In this document: piece after piece, positions 43,482 through 52,745 of the stretch
How the letters are laid out: every line of letters starts with the position of its first letter
Position numbering within the stretch: the stretch's first letter is position 1
Origin: Rhodococcoides kyotonense
GTDB taxonomy: Bacteria; Actinomycetota; Actinomycetes; Mycobacteriales; Mycobacteriaceae
Length of the DNA stretch: 64,000 nucleotides
Direction: 5' to 3'
Assembly (NCBI RefSeq): GCF_001645385.1
Contig: NZ_LVHI01000009.1
Location: 1 to 64,000, forward strand
Made by a program: the position numbers and the translations under genes
Notes under the pieces: model-generated
Seen by the model: the letters and a program-made list of their open reading frames with translations, nothing else
Database searches by the model: none
What the model was told of the DNA's origin: nothing

Positions 43482-44162
43482 ATGGCCGAGAGACGTCGAA
43501 CTGCGACTTCAGGCGTGTCCGCGCTGCGTCGACGACCGCAGCTGTCCGAGGACGTCGCCAACCATGTTCGGCATGTCGTCATGTCGGGCGAGATCCGGCC
43601 CGGTGACTTCATTCGGCTCGACGAGACAGCCGCGGAGCTGGGCGTGAGCGTCACGCCGGTGCGCGAAGCACTGCTGACGCTGCGCGGCGAAGGCATGGTC
43701 GAACTGGTACCGCATCGTGGCTACGTCGTGTCGCCGTTGACGCCCGACGACATCGTCGACATCTTCTGGTTGCAGGGCCAGATCGCCGTCGAGTTGGTCC
43801 GACGCGCGGCTCCCCGGATCACGCCCGATGTGATCGCCGAGCTGGAGAAATTCAACGCCGAGCTGTCCGACGCGGTCGAGAAGAGTCAGCCGAACGAGGT
43901 CGAGATCGCCGAATTCGAATTTCACCGCGTGCTCAACCGGCTCGCCGAGGCCAGCAAGCTCGCGTGGTTCCTGAACAACGCGACGCGCTACACCCCGACC
44001 AGGCTGTACGCCGTCGACCTGGACTGGGGACGCGAAGCGGTCCGCAGTCACGAGCAACTGATCGCGGCGCTGAAGGCGTCCGACGTCGACGAGGCATGCC
44101 GGTTGATGCAGCAGCAGTTCACCGATTGTGCGGAGCGGTTGGTCGCGTACCGCGACTCGTGA
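43482..44162 (+). CDS. GntR-family (FadR/FCD type) regulator, copy 2
   Basis: A 226-residue protein with the winged helix LRRRPQLSEDVANHVRHVVM, ETAAELGVSVTPVREALLTL, VELVPHRGYVVSPL and the FCD-like domain EFEFHRVLNRLAEA, YAVDLDWGREAVRSHEQLIAA. It is a close paralogue of the GntR at 20836. It lies 12 bp after the antiporter gene in the same direction, and is convergent with fadB-fadA. Its stop (44160-44162) is part of a palindrome element. Targets unknown; fatty-acid genes are plausible. Confidence 0.9.
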   Translation: MAERRRTATSGVSALRRRPQLSEDVANHVRHVVMSGEIRPGDFIRLDETAAELGVSVTPVREALLTLRGEGMVELVPHRGYVVSPLTPDDIVDIFWLQGQIAVELVRRAAPRITPDVIAELEKFNAELSDAVEKSQPNEVEIAEFEFHRVLNRLAEASKLAWFLNNATRYTPTRLYAVDLDWGREAVRSHEQLIAALKASDVDEACRLMQQQFTDCAERLVAYRDS

Positions 44163-44214
44163 GTGCGAATGTACAGCGGGCTGTACATTCGCACTCACGT
44201 GCGGCGTCAGCCGC
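44158..44214. repeat. Intergenic palindrome, full copy
   Basis: Arms CGTGAGTGCGAATGTACAG (44158-44176) and CTGTACATTCGCACTCACG (44181-44199) are fully complementary, including the paired change to TACAG/CTGTA. The small hairpin GCGGC-GTCA-GCCGC (44201-44214) abuts the fadB stop at 44215. The GntR stop codon is inside the left arm. Confidence 0.85.
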
Positions 44215-46353
44215 CTACGACCGTAGGGAGTTCGGCGCCTGGAACCGCGGGCCGTACTTCGCCGCGAGCTCGTCCGCACGCTCGACGAAGCCGGCCTGGC
44301 CACCCTTGTAGCCGACGATGTACTGGTGCACGCCACCGGTCCACGCCGGGTAGCCGATGCCGAAGATCGAGCCGATGTTGGCGTCGGCCGTCGTCGTCAG
44401 GACACCTTCGTCGAAGCACTTCTGAGTCTCGATGGCCTCGATGAACAGCATGCGCTCGATGAGGTCCTCGAACGGGATCTCCGCCGTGCCGGACTTGAAC
44501 GCGTCACGCAGTCCGGGCCACAGGCCGGTGCGCTTGCCGTCGGCGTACTCGTAGAACCCGGCGCCCTTGGCCTTCGACGGCCGCTCGAACTCGTCGACCA
44601 TCTTGTCGATGACGGCACCCGCAGGATCCTCGGGCGGCGTCTGACCTGCTGCGACGAGCGCGTCGTACGTCTCCTTGCGGATCTTCTGCATGAGCGTCAG
44701 CGTCAACTCGTCGGACAGCTGCAGCGGCGCAGCCGGGTAGCCGGCCTGCAGACCCGCCTGCTCGATGGTCGACGGCTCGACGCCCTCACCGAGCATCGCG
44801 ATGGCCTCGTTGATGAAGGTTCCGATGACGCGCGAGGTGAAGAATCCGCGGCTGTCGTTGACGACGATCGGCGTCTTCTTGATGGCCTGGACCAGGTCGA
44901 AGGCCTTCGCCAACGCCGCATCCGACGTCTTCTCACCGCGAATGATCTCCACCAGCGGCATCTTGTCGACGGGCGAGAAGAAGTGGATACCGATGAAGTC
45001 TTCCTGGCGCTTCACACCCGTCGCGAGCGACGTGATCGGCAGCGTCGAGGTGTTGGATCCGAGCAACGCCGTCGGTTCGACGATGTCCTCGATCTCCTGG
45101 AACACCTTCTGCTTCAGTTCCTCGGACTCGAAGACAGCTTCGATGACGAGGTCGGCACCCGCGGTGTCCTGCGGATCGGCCGTCGGATGGATGCGCGCGA
45201 GCAGCGCGTCGGACTTCTCCTGCGTCGTCTTGCCACGCGAGAGGGCCTTGGCCTCGATGCCCTCGGAGTAGGCCTTGCCCTTCTGTGCGGCCTCGATGCT
45301 GACGTCCTTGAGCACGACGTCGATCCCGGCCTTGGCGCACACGTAGGCGATGCCGGCGCCCATCATGCCTGCGCCCAGCACGGCGACCTTGGAGAACGTC
45401 GTCTTCTCGATGCCGTCCGGACGGGACTTGCCCGAGTTGATGGCCTGCAGATCGAAGAAGAACGCCTGGATCATGTTCTTCGAGACCTGCCCGGTCACGA
45501 GCTCGGTGAAGTAGCGGGACTCGATGGTCGACGCGTTGTCGAAGTCCACCTGAGAGCCTTCGACGGCAGCCGCGAGGATCGCGCGCGGCGCGGGCATCGG
45601 CGCACCCTTGATCTGCTTGCGCAGGTTCGACGGGAACGCGGGCAGCACCGCGGCGAGCTTCGGGTTCGACGGCGTTCCACCCGGGATCTTGTAGCCCTTG
45701 ACGTCCCACGGCGCGACGCCGCCCTCGGGGTTGGCCTTGATCCACGCCTTCGCTGCGGGGACCAACTCGTCGATGGTGTCGACGAGCTCGTGGACGAGCC
45801 CGATTTCCAATGCCTTCTCCGGACGGAACCGTGTGCCCTGCGCGAGGACGGTCATGAATCCGTTCTGGATGCCGAGCAGACGGGTGATGCGTGTGACGCC
45901 ACCGCCGCCGGGAAGCAGGCCGAGCGACACCTCGGGCAGACCGAGCTGCACACCCGACACCTTCGCCGCGATGCGGTGATGCGTCGCGAGCGCGATCTCG
46001 AGACCGCCGCCGAGCGCGGCGCCGTTGATCGCCGAGACGACGGGCTTGCCGAGCTTCTCGAGCCGACGCAGCTGCGCCTTGATGCCCTGCACCTCGTCGA
46101 ACACCTGCTGGGCGTCTTCGGGCTTCGCCTGGATCAGGTTGTTCAGGTCACCGCCGGCGAAGAACGTCTTCTTGGCGGACGTGATGACGACGCCGGTGAT
46201 CGAGTCGACTTCCTTCTCCAGCCGATCGACGGTGGCTCCCATCGAATCCTTGTACAGCTGGTTCATCGTGTTGGCGCCCTGATTGGGGTCGTCCATCGTG
46301 AGCACGACGATGCCGTCGGAGTCCTGTTCCCACTGAATCATGTTCTCGCTCAT
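44215..46353 (-). CDS. fadB: Fatty-acid oxidation complex alpha subunit FadB
   Basis: A 712-residue bifunctional enoyl-CoA hydratase / 3-hydroxyacyl-CoA dehydrogenase. The N-terminal crotonase domain has KTFFAGGDLNNLIQA and NGAALGGGLEIALATHHRIA, with PEVSLGLLPGGGGVTRITRL. The dehydrogenase domain begins with the NAD motif VAVLGAGMMGAGIAYVCAKA (about 325) and IGIHFFSPVDKMPLVEI (HFFSP, catalytic His). The C-terminal domain has DEGVLTTTADANIGSIFGIG. The operon partner fadA starts 10 bp upstream in transcription order, so the complex is trifunctional (as Rv0859-Rv0860). Confidence 0.96.
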   Translation of the reverse strand: MSENMIQWEQDSDGIVVLTMDDPNQGANTMNQLYKDSMGATVDRLEKEVDSITGVVITSAKKTFFAGGDLNNLIQAKPEDAQQVFDEVQGIKAQLRRLEKLGKPVVSAINGAALGGGLEIALATHHRIAAKVSGVQLGLPEVSLGLLPGGGGVTRITRLLGIQNGFMTVLAQGTRFRPEKALEIGLVHELVDTIDELVPAAKAWIKANPEGGVAPWDVKGYKIPGGTPSNPKLAAVLPAFPSNLRKQIKGAPMPAPRAILAAAVEGSQVDFDNASTIESRYFTELVTGQVSKNMIQAFFFDLQAINSGKSRPDGIEKTTFSKVAVLGAGMMGAGIAYVCAKAGIDVVLKDVSIEAAQKGKAYSEGIEAKALSRGKTTQEKSDALLARIHPTADPQDTAGADLVIEAVFESEELKQKVFQEIEDIVEPTALLGSNTSTLPITSLATGVKRQEDFIGIHFFSPVDKMPLVEIIRGEKTSDAALAKAFDLVQAIKKTPIVVNDSRGFFTSRVIGTFINEAIAMLGEGVEPSTIEQAGLQAGYPAAPLQLSDELTLTLMQKIRKETYDALVAAGQTPPEDPAGAVIDKMVDEFERPSKAKGAGFYEYADGKRTGLWPGLRDAFKSGTAEIPFEDLIERMLFIEAIETQKCFDEGVLTTTADANIGSIFGIGYPAWTGGVHQYIVGYKGGQAGFVERADELAAKYGPRFQAPNSLRS

Positions 46354-46363
46354 GGTATTTACC

Positions 46364-47575
46364 TCAGACTCGCTCGATGATGGTTGCGACGCCCATGCCG
46401 CCGCCGATGCACAGGGTGATGAGGGCGTACCGACCGCCGCGGCGCTCGAGCTCGTCGAGCACGGTTCCGGTGATCATGGCGCCCGTCGCGCCGAGCGGGT
46501 GGCCCATCGCGATGGCGCCACCGTTGACGTTGAGCTTTTCGTTCGGGATCTGCAGATCCTTCTGGAAGCGCAGAACGACGGACGCGAACGCCTCGTTCAG
46601 CTCGAACAGGTCGATGTCGTCGACGGTCAATCCCGCGGTCGCGAGAACCTTCTTCGACGCGGGGGTCGGGCCGGTCAGCATGATCGTCGTGTCGGCTCCG
46701 GACGTGGCGGTCGCGACGACGCGCGCACGCGGGACCATGTTCAGATCCTTGCCTGCCTGCTCGCTTCCGACGAGCACGAGTGCTGCCCCGTCGACGATGC
46801 CCGAGCTGTTACCGCCGGTGTGGACATGGTTGATCTTCTCGACCCAGTGATACTTCTGCAGCGCGACGTCGTCGAAGCCGCCCATCTGGGCGACGCCGGT
46901 GAACGCCGGGTTGAGCTTGCCGAGCGATTCGAGGGTCGTACCGGGACGCATGTGCTCGTCCTGATCGAGGATCAGCAGGCCGTTCTGGTCCTTGACCGGG
47001 ACGACCGACTTGGCGAAGTAGCCACCCGACCATGCCGCAGCGGCGCGTTCCTGCGACTGCACGGCGTAGGCGTCGACGTCTTCGCGGCTGAACCCCTCGA
47101 TCGTCGCGATCAGATCGGCACCGATGCCCTGCGGTACGAAGTACGTGTCGTAGTTGGTGGCCGGGTCCATCGCCCAGGCGCCGCCGTCACTACCCATCGG
47201 AACGCGGGACATCGACTCGACGCCACCGGCGATGACGACCTCGTCCCAGCCGGATCGCACCTTCTGAGCAGCCAGGTTGACCGCTTCGAGGCCCGACGCG
47301 CAGAAACGGTTGAGCTGGAATCCGCCGACGGTGTCCGGCATCTTCGCTTCGAGGACAGCGGTCCGCGCGATGTCGGCGCCCTGATCGCCGACGGGCGAGA
47401 CGACTCCGAGGATGAGATCGGAGATGCGGTTCTCGTCGAGGTCCGGGAACCGGCGACGTAGTTCGTCGATCAGGCCGGTGACCAGCGAGATCGGCTTGAC
47501 CGAATGCAGTGATCCGTTCTTCCCCTTACCGCGTGGGGTGCGGATGGCTTCGTAAATGAACGCCTCTGTGGACAC
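46364..47575 (-). CDS. fadA: Acetyl-CoA acyltransferase FadA (3-ketoacyl-CoA thiolase)
   Basis: A 403-residue thiolase, the beta subunit of the FadAB complex. The nucleophile Cys is in [14 protein letters not shown] (about 91), and the other active-site residues are in [18 protein letters not shown] (His) and [14 protein letters not shown] (Cys near 390). GGAAG lies 10 nt before the GTG at 47575. It is first in the operon; the 210-bp upstream gap up to 47786 probably holds its promoter. Confidence 0.96.
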   Translation of the reverse strand: MSTEAFIYEAIRTPRGKGKNGSLHSVKPISLVTGLIDELRRRFPDLDENRISDLILGVVSPVGDQGADIARTAVLEAKMPDTVGGFQLNRFCASGLEAVNLAAQKVRSGWDEVVIAGGVESMSRVPMGSDGGAWAMDPATNYDTYFVPQGIGADLIATIEGFSREDVDAYAVQSQERAAAAWSGGYFAKSVVPVKDQNGLLILDQDEHMRPGTTLESLGKLNPAFTGVAQMGGFDDVALQKYHWVEKINHVHTGGNSSGIVDGAALVLVGSEQAGKDLNMVPRARVVATATSGADTTIMLTGPTPASKKVLATAGLTVDDIDLFELNEAFASVVLRFQKDLQIPNEKLNVNGGAIAMGHPLGATGAMITGTVLDELERRGGRYALITLCIGGGMGVATIIERV

Positions 47576-47795
47576 AGCGTGCGCTTCCTTTCACCTGCTC
47601 GACTCGGCGGCACCGGGGCACCGCAGGACACGAGGAATACACCTCGGCTGCTACCACAGTAGAACGGGTTTCAAGCACTGATGAAGGACCGAAACGAGCG
47701 TTGTCCGTGACCGGTGCAATCGTTTGAGTTCGCGCGTGGGAGGGTAGACGACAGGTTCGACGCGGGGGGCATCGAGAAAGCAGGAGATGATGTCC

Positions 47796-48029
47796 ATGGA
47801 CACCCAGCAGCCGTTCGCGGTCGGCTCGCGCGTCAAGGTGCGCTACAGCGCCGATTCGAAGGCGCCGCGCGACCAGCGGCCCATGGAATCGGGTGTCGTC
47901 AAGGAGGACTTCGGCGACCTGTCCGCGGTCGCGGGTCTGAGGACGTGGGCCGTCGCGCATCGATACGCCGTCGCACTCGACGACGGTCGCCTCGTGTTCG
48001 TCGATCCCGACGACATCGAACCGGCGTGA
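47796..48029 (+). CDS. Small uncharacterised protein
   Basis: A 77-residue, mostly beta-rich protein (FAVGSRVKVRYSADSKAPRD, ESGVVKEDFGDLSAVAG, RYAVALDDGRLVFVDPDDIE). The alternating hydrophobic strands and 'VGSRVKVRY' opening resemble an SH3-like or KOW-like small barrel, but no family is recognised. AGGAG lies 9 nt before the ATG at 47796; ATGs at 47787 and 47790 are too near the site. It is convergent with dnaX across a phased repeat array. Confidence 0.65.
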   Translation: MDTQQPFAVGSRVKVRYSADSKAPRDQRPMESGVVKEDFGDLSAVAGLRTWAVAHRYAVALDDGRLVFVDPDDIEPA

Positions 48030-48071
48030 ATGCGCGTTCTCGTGTTGGGTCCGCGAGCATCCTTGTGCTGT

Positions 48072-48170
48072 GCTAGGACCCATTTCGGGGAGCCAGCACC
48101 CATATTGCAGAGCTAGCACCCCTGATCAGGTCCGAACAGGGGTGGTAGGTCGCCAGAAGGGGTGCCAGCT
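48072..48170. repeat. Array of 20-bp-phased short repeats between convergent genes
   Basis: GCTAGGACCC, GCCAGCACCC and GCTAGCACCC start at 48072, 48092 and 48112, an exact 20-bp period. Two inverted copies, GGGGTGGTAGG (48139) and GGGGTGCCAGC (48159), also lie 20 bp apart. The three forward and two reverse units face each other around 48121-48138. The array lies 18 bp from the dnaX stop. A protein-binding array or a terminator-like structure is possible. Confidence 0.6.
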
Positions 48171-48187
48171 CGAGCGCCTGGGCATCA

Positions 48188-50440
48188 CTACTCCTTCAGA
48201 GGTGTGGCACCCAGTTCGGCCTGCAGCAATTCCATCGCGACGGTCTCGGGGTCACGTCGGATCGTCGGGTCGGCGGGTTCGGCTGCGGCCTTGAGCAGCT
48301 CTTCCTCGTCCTCGGGTGTCTCCGGCGGCGGAGGCCCCGGCGGTTCGGGGTCGTCCGGGTAGTCCGGCGCCTCGGGCGGGGGAATGTCGTCGTAGTCGCC
48401 ACCACCCGAACCGGACCGTGCATCATCGGACGCGGGCCTGCTCTGGCTCGGCCGCGAGAACTTGGTGGGCGCGGACTTCGGCGGCTCGGGTGCCGCTTTC
48501 GCAACGGGTGCTTCCTCCACCGGAACCGCAGCTCCGACGACGCACGTCACCGTCCAGTCGACGCCGAAGACGTCACGTAGCGCGTCGCGGATGACGTCGG
48601 CGTTGCGCGGCTCCTGCAGTCGCTTCGCGAGCGGCGCGGAGTCGTGGCCGAGCGTGATGGAATCCGCCTCGACCGCACGCACCGATGCACCGGACAGCAT
48701 GACCTCGACGGTGCGGCTGCGTTCGCGCACCTTGGCTCGCACCTCGGACCACACCGCACGTACTGCGGCGGCGTCGGGAGCGGTCGACCCGACGGGGGCA
48801 GGCTCGGGCTCCGGTTCGGGTTCAGGCTCCGGTTCGTACGCCGGCTCCTGCGTCGACAGCGGTGGCGGAACGGGATCCGGTTGCGGCTGCGGCGTCGGCT
48901 CGGGTTCGGGCTGCGGTTCGGGCTCCGGCGTCGGCTCGGGTTGCGGAGTGGGTCGCGGCACGGGTGCCGGTTCCGGCGTCGGCTCCGGTTCGGGCGTCGG
49001 CTCCGGTTGGGGCGTCGGCTCCGGTTCGGGGACGGGCGCGGGCTCAGGGGTGGGCACTGTGACTGCAGGAGTGACTGCAGCCGGGGCCGCGGGCTCTGGA
49101 GGGGTTACGGGTACTGGAGGGGCGGCGGGTGCTACGGCGGCAGCCTCGGCAGCCGCACGTTGCGATGGCCGAACGAACTTCGGCGCGACCTCGTCGGCCG
49201 GGGCAGCAGCAGGTGCGGGTGCCGATTCGACCGGGCGACGCGGCGTCGCCTGCTGTACGGCTGCCTGCTCACCGGCGGGCAGAGTCACGTCGAGACGACG
49301 CTCGAGACGTTCCAACCGTTGCAGCACAGCCGATTCCGCGTCGGACGCCGACGGCAGAAGCATGCGCGCACACATGACTTCGAGCAGAAGCCGTGGAGCC
49401 GTGGCGCCGCGCATCTCGCCGAGTCCGGCGTGCACGATCTCCGCGTAGCGGGCGAGGGTCGCCGAACCGATGCGTTCGGACTCGTCCCTCAGACGTTCCA
49501 ACACGTCGCCGGGGACGTCGACGAGACCACGCTCCCCCGCGTCGGGAACCGCGCGCATGAGAATCAGGTCGCGGAGACGCTCGAGAAGATCGGTCGCGAA
49601 CCGTCGCGGATCGTGCCCCGCGTCGACGACCTTGTCGATCGTGCCGAACAGCGACGCACCGTCACCGACGGCCAGGGCGTCGACGGCTTCGTCGATCAGT
49701 GCGACGTCGGTGACGCCGAGCAGCGACAGCGCGCGCGAGTACGTGACGCCCTCGGGCCCGGCGCCTGCCAGCAGCTGATCGAGCACGCTGAGCGAGTCAC
49801 GCGGCGAGCCACCGCCGGCACGAATGACCAGCGGATACACCGGATCCTCGACCGGAACGGACTCCTGCGTCGTGATCTTCTCGAGCAAACCGCGCATGGT
49901 CGACGGCGGCAGCAACCGGAACGGGTAGTGGTGGGTCCTCGACCGAATGGTCGGCAGCACCTTCTCCGGCTCGGTGGTCGCGAAGATGAAGACCAGATGC
50001 TCCGGCGGCTCCTCGACGACCTTCAGCAGGGCGTTGAAGCCAGCCGTCGTGACCATGTGCGCCTCGTCGATGATGAAGATGACGTAGCGCGACTCGGCCG
50101 GGGCGTACACGGCCTTGTCTCGGAGATCACGAGCGTCGTCGACGCCTCCGTGGCTGGCCGCGTCCATCTCGACGACGTCGAGGTTGCCCGGCCCACCCGG
50201 GGCGAGAGCGACACACGAACTGCAGACGCCGCACGGCGTCGACGTGGGCCCTTCGGCGCAGTTGAGAGACCGCGCGAGAATACGGGCGGACGACGTCTTA
50301 CCGCAGCCACGAGGGCCCGAGAAGAGGTATGCGTGGTTGATCCGACCTGCGTTGAGTGCGACGCTCAACGGCTCGGTGACGTGCTCCTGCCCGACGACCT
50401 CGGCGAACGTCGCTGGACGGTACTTCCGGTAGAGAGCCAC
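48188..50440 (-). CDS. dnaX: DNA polymerase III subunit gamma/tau
   Basis: A 750-residue clamp-loader ATPase subunit. Residues 1-370 contain Walker A ([20 protein letters not shown]), the zinc-binding cysteines ([16 protein letters not shown]), Walker B ([10 protein letters not shown]) and [13 protein letters not shown] long Ala/Pro and Pro-Glu/Pro-Gln repeat linker (about 465-580) precedes the tau-like C-terminal domain ([20 protein letters not shown]). The GTG at 50440 starts [20 protein letters not shown], the usual actinobacterial beginning. It is longer than most DnaX because of the linker. Upstream in the same direction lie repair and phosphate genes. Confidence 0.96.
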   Translation of the reverse strand: MALYRKYRPATFAEVVGQEHVTEPLSVALNAGRINHAYLFSGPRGCGKTSSARILARSLNCAEGPTSTPCGVCSSCVALAPGGPGNLDVVEMDAASHGGVDDARDLRDKAVYAPAESRYVIFIIDEAHMVTTAGFNALLKVVEEPPEHLVFIFATTEPEKVLPTIRSRTHHYPFRLLPPSTMRGLLEKITTQESVPVEDPVYPLVIRAGGGSPRDSLSVLDQLLAGAGPEGVTYSRALSLLGVTDVALIDEAVDALAVGDGASLFGTIDKVVDAGHDPRRFATDLLERLRDLILMRAVPDAGERGLVDVPGDVLERLRDESERIGSATLARYAEIVHAGLGEMRGATAPRLLLEVMCARMLLPSASDAESAVLQRLERLERRLDVTLPAGEQAAVQQATPRRPVESAPAPAAAPADEVAPKFVRPSQRAAAEAAAVAPAAPPVPVTPPEPAAPAAVTPAVTVPTPEPAPVPEPEPTPQPEPTPEPEPTPEPAPVPRPTPQPEPTPEPEPQPEPEPTPQPQPDPVPPPLSTQEPAYEPEPEPEPEPEPAPVGSTAPDAAAVRAVWSEVRAKVRERSRTVEVMLSGASVRAVEADSITLGHDSAPLAKRLQEPRNADVIRDALRDVFGVDWTVTCVVGAAVPVEEAPVAKAAPEPPKSAPTKFSRPSQSRPASDDARSGSGGGDYDDIPPPEAPDYPDDPEPPGPPPPETPEDEEELLKAAAEPADPTIRRDPETVAMELLQAELGATPLKE

Positions 50441-50502
50441 GCACAGAAGGGTACCGGCGAGCACCGACACCGGCACTCATGGCCCACGCGCCCCTGCGCG
50501 AC

Positions 50503-51078
50503 TCACTTCTTCTTCGCGGCCGCCTTCGCTGCCTTCTTGAACTCCCTGACTTCGAGGAGCGATTTCTCGTCCACGACGTCCGCGATCGACCGACGCGACC
50601 CGTCGTCGCCGTACGCGCCCGCGGCCGTGCGCCAGCCGTCGGGGGTGACGCCCATCTGCTTGCCGAGAAGCGCCAGGAAGATCCGCGCCTTCTGATCGCC
50701 GTAGCCGGGTAGCGCCTTCAGTCGCTTCAGCACCTCGGCGCCGTCGGGATTTTCGCGTCGCCAGATCTCGTCGGGCTTGCCGTCGTAATTCTCCACGATG
50801 TACTCCGCCAACCCCTGGATCCGCTTGGCCATCGAACCCGGAAACCTGTGTACTGCAGGAGTTTCCGCGCACACCGCCGCGAACTCGTCGGGATCGGCGG
50901 CTGCGATGGAGTCGACCTTCAGATCACCGAGACGGTCGACGAGCTTCTTCGGACCGGCGAAGGCGGACTCCATCGGCACCTGCTGGTCGAGAAGCATGCC
51001 GATGAGCAACGCGAACGGATCCTCGGCCAGCAACGCATCGGCTTCGACATCGCCGGTCAGGTGCAACGTGGGAGACAT
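50503..51078 (-). CDS. HhH-GPD-type base excision repair family protein
   Basis: A 191-residue protein. It has the opening ALLAEDPFALLIGMLLDQQVPMESAFAGPKKLV, where the QQV/P motif is typical, and the helix-hairpin-helix LKALPGYGDQKARIFLALLGKQMG. It lacks the four-Cys Fe-S cluster of Nth/MutY, and the Asp expected after the hairpin is not obvious, so the glycosylase activity is uncertain. The C-terminus is Lys/Ala-rich (EFKKAAKAAAKKK). It lies 62 bp before dnaX and may be cotranscribed. Confidence 0.82.
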   Translation of the reverse strand: MSPTLHLTGDVEADALLAEDPFALLIGMLLDQQVPMESAFAGPKKLVDRLGDLKVDSIAAADPDEFAAVCAETPAVHRFPGSMAKRIQGLAEYIVENYDGKPDEIWRRENPDGAEVLKRLKALPGYGDQKARIFLALLGKQMGVTPDGWRTAAGAYGDDGSRRSIADVVDEKSLLEVREFKKAAKAAAKKK

Positions 51079-51101
51079 GGCCCCGATCTTCTCACGCAGC
51101 G

Positions 51102-51905
51102 CTAGGTGATCGAGACCATCTGCGTGATGTCGTCGAACGGCAACGGACCGTCGACGACCGCTCGGACGATCGTGTTGTTCAACGTGATCGCGCCGCCGTG
51201 GTTGTCGAGGAACGCCGTGTCGGCGGCGTCGCGCCCCGTCGCGATCCGGACCAGCGTCGACCTCGGTGCCAGGCAGGTGGCGTCGACCACCCGCCATGTG
51301 CCGTCGACGAACGCTTCGGCGACCGCGTGGAAGTCCATCGGATCACATCCCGGCGCGTAGACCGCGACGAGCCGCGCGGGCACGCCCACCGCGCGCAGCA
51401 ACGCCACGACGAGATGCGTGTAGTCGCGGCAGACGCCTGCACCCGCCAGCAACGTGTCGACGGCACCGTCGATCGGGTCACTGCTGCCCGGTACGTAGTT
51501 CAGGCGGGCACCGACCCACGACGACACTTCGGCGAGAAGCTTCTCCGACGGCTCGTAGTTACCGAATTCCGTTGCGGCGAAGCCGAAGAACTTGTCGGTC
51601 TCGGCATAGCGACTGGGTCGGAGGTAGAGCGACAGATCGTAGTCGGACACCGGCGCCGGCTCGGCGTGGCCGAGAACCGTCGCCGAATACGACACCTCGA
51701 GCTTCCCGACGCCCGCGCGCAGCGTGTGGATGCGGGTGCCGTGCGCACCTTCGATCTCGCGGACCCGAACGGGAGCGCCGTCGAGCGTGAAGGACAACTC
51801 CTCGGTGACGTCGGCGCCGGGGTGCGGCGCGACGGCAATCTGGAACTCGAGAACGCTGGCCTCGGTGACATCCACGTCGAGGTAGGCGGACACGTCACGT
51901 TTCAT
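51102..51905 (-). CDS. Transglutaminase-like protease-fold protein
   Basis: A 267-residue protein with an N-terminal beta domain (Bact_transglu_N-like, VTEASVLEFQIAVAPHPGAD) and a transglutaminase core. The catalytic triad is visible: Cys in LAGAGVCRDYTHLVVALLRA, His in PMDFHAVAEAFVDGTW and Asp in RVVDATCLAP. No signal peptide is seen. Members are probably cysteine proteases or amidases; substrate unknown. The ATG at 51905 is chosen for AGGA upstream; the frame is open to 51968. Confidence 0.88.
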   Translation of the reverse strand: MKRDVSAYLDVDVTEASVLEFQIAVAPHPGADVTEELSFTLDGAPVRVREIEGAHGTRIHTLRAGVGKLEVSYSATVLGHAEPAPVSDYDLSLYLRPSRYAETDKFFGFAATEFGNYEPSEKLLAEVSSWVGARLNYVPGSSDPIDGAVDTLLAGAGVCRDYTHLVVALLRAVGVPARLVAVYAPGCDPMDFHAVAEAFVDGTWRVVDATCLAPRSTLVRIATGRDAADTAFLDNHGGAITLNNTIVRAVVDGPLPFDDITQMVSIT

Positions 51906-51942
51906 CGTGCCGATCCTGCCACTGCCGACGGAATTCCGCTGT

Positions 51943-52596
51943 TCAAGCGTCGTCGGGACGAAGTTCACCGGTGACGAGGAAGGTGACTCGCCTGGCCACT
52001 TCGACGGTGTGGTCGGAGTACCGCTCGTAGAACCGGCCCAACAAAGTGATGTCGACGGCAGCAGGGACGCCGTGCGGCCACTCGGGCGACGACGTCAGCT
52101 CGAACAGGCTGCGGTGCAGATCGTCCATCGCCTCGTCCTTGACGCGAAGCTGTTTCGCCAGGTCGGCATCACGGGTCAGCAACACCTCACGTGCCGCGTC
52201 CGCCTGCTCGACGGCGACGCGTCCCATGTCGGCGAACACGGCCTCCACCTCGTCGGGCAGCACGTGAGCCGGGTGGCGCCTGCGCACGAGTTCCGCGATG
52301 TGAATCGCGAGCCCACCCATCCGCTGGAGGTCCGCGACAATGTGGATGCCACTGACCATGATTCGAAGGTCGAGGGCCACCGGCGACTGCAACGCGAGCA
52401 CCGAGAACGCATCCTGTTCCCACTGCGCGGCGAGCACGTCGATCTGTTCTTTGCTGCTGATGGTCGTCTCGGCCAACCCGAGATCCGCCGTCAGGAGAGC
52501 CTTCGTCGCCGACGCCATCGCGTCTTCCGCGAGCGTGCACATCTCGGCGAGATCAGCCGAGAGCGCGTCGAGCCGGCTGTTGTAGTTCTCACGCAC
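51943..52596 (-). CDS. phoU: PhoU phosphate regulator
   Basis: A 217-residue protein of two three-helix PhoU repeats: first LSADLAEMCTLAEDAMASAT and SKEQIDVLAAQWEQDAFSVL, second LPDEVEAVFADMGRVAVEQADAAREVLLTRDADLAKQL. It has the usual metal-binding E/D residues. PhoU links the PstSCAB transporter to the PhoR sensor. The start is GTG 52596 (VRENYNSRLDALSADLAE). No pst or phoPR genes are beside it. Confidence 0.92.
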   Translation of the reverse strand: MRENYNSRLDALSADLAEMCTLAEDAMASATKALLTADLGLAETTISSKEQIDVLAAQWEQDAFSVLALQSPVALDLRIMVSGIHIVADLQRMGGLAIHIAELVRRRHPAHVLPDEVEAVFADMGRVAVEQADAAREVLLTRDADLAKQLRVKDEAMDDLHRSLFELTSSPEWPHGVPAAVDITLLGRFYERYSDHTVEVARRVTFLVTGELRPDDA

Positions 52597-52745
52597 CGCG
52601 GACCACCGTCCTGTGCCCCGAAATCGAATTCATGCCCCATGTCCTCACCGTCGCGCCGCCGATTACGCCCTCTTCTGGACGGAACGATCTGCCTACAGAC
52701 TGGCACATCATGGTAAGTGCCGGTTGCGCGACGGTGAGTTCGGCG

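Noticed and set aside
48072-48170. Phased repeats as a replication origin with DnaA boxes
   Set aside because: The units do not match the TTATCCACA-type box, and neither dnaA nor other origin genes are in the window.
48790-49060. Regular GGCTCCGG-type repeats that could suggest a CRISPR-like array
   Set aside because: There are no unique spacers; the repeats are in frame and encode the Pro-Glu linker of DnaX.
48644-50695. 683-codon plus-strand frame opposite dnaX
   Set aside because: Gly/Arg-rich repeats mirror the Pro-Glu linker of DnaX; no start site or family pattern.
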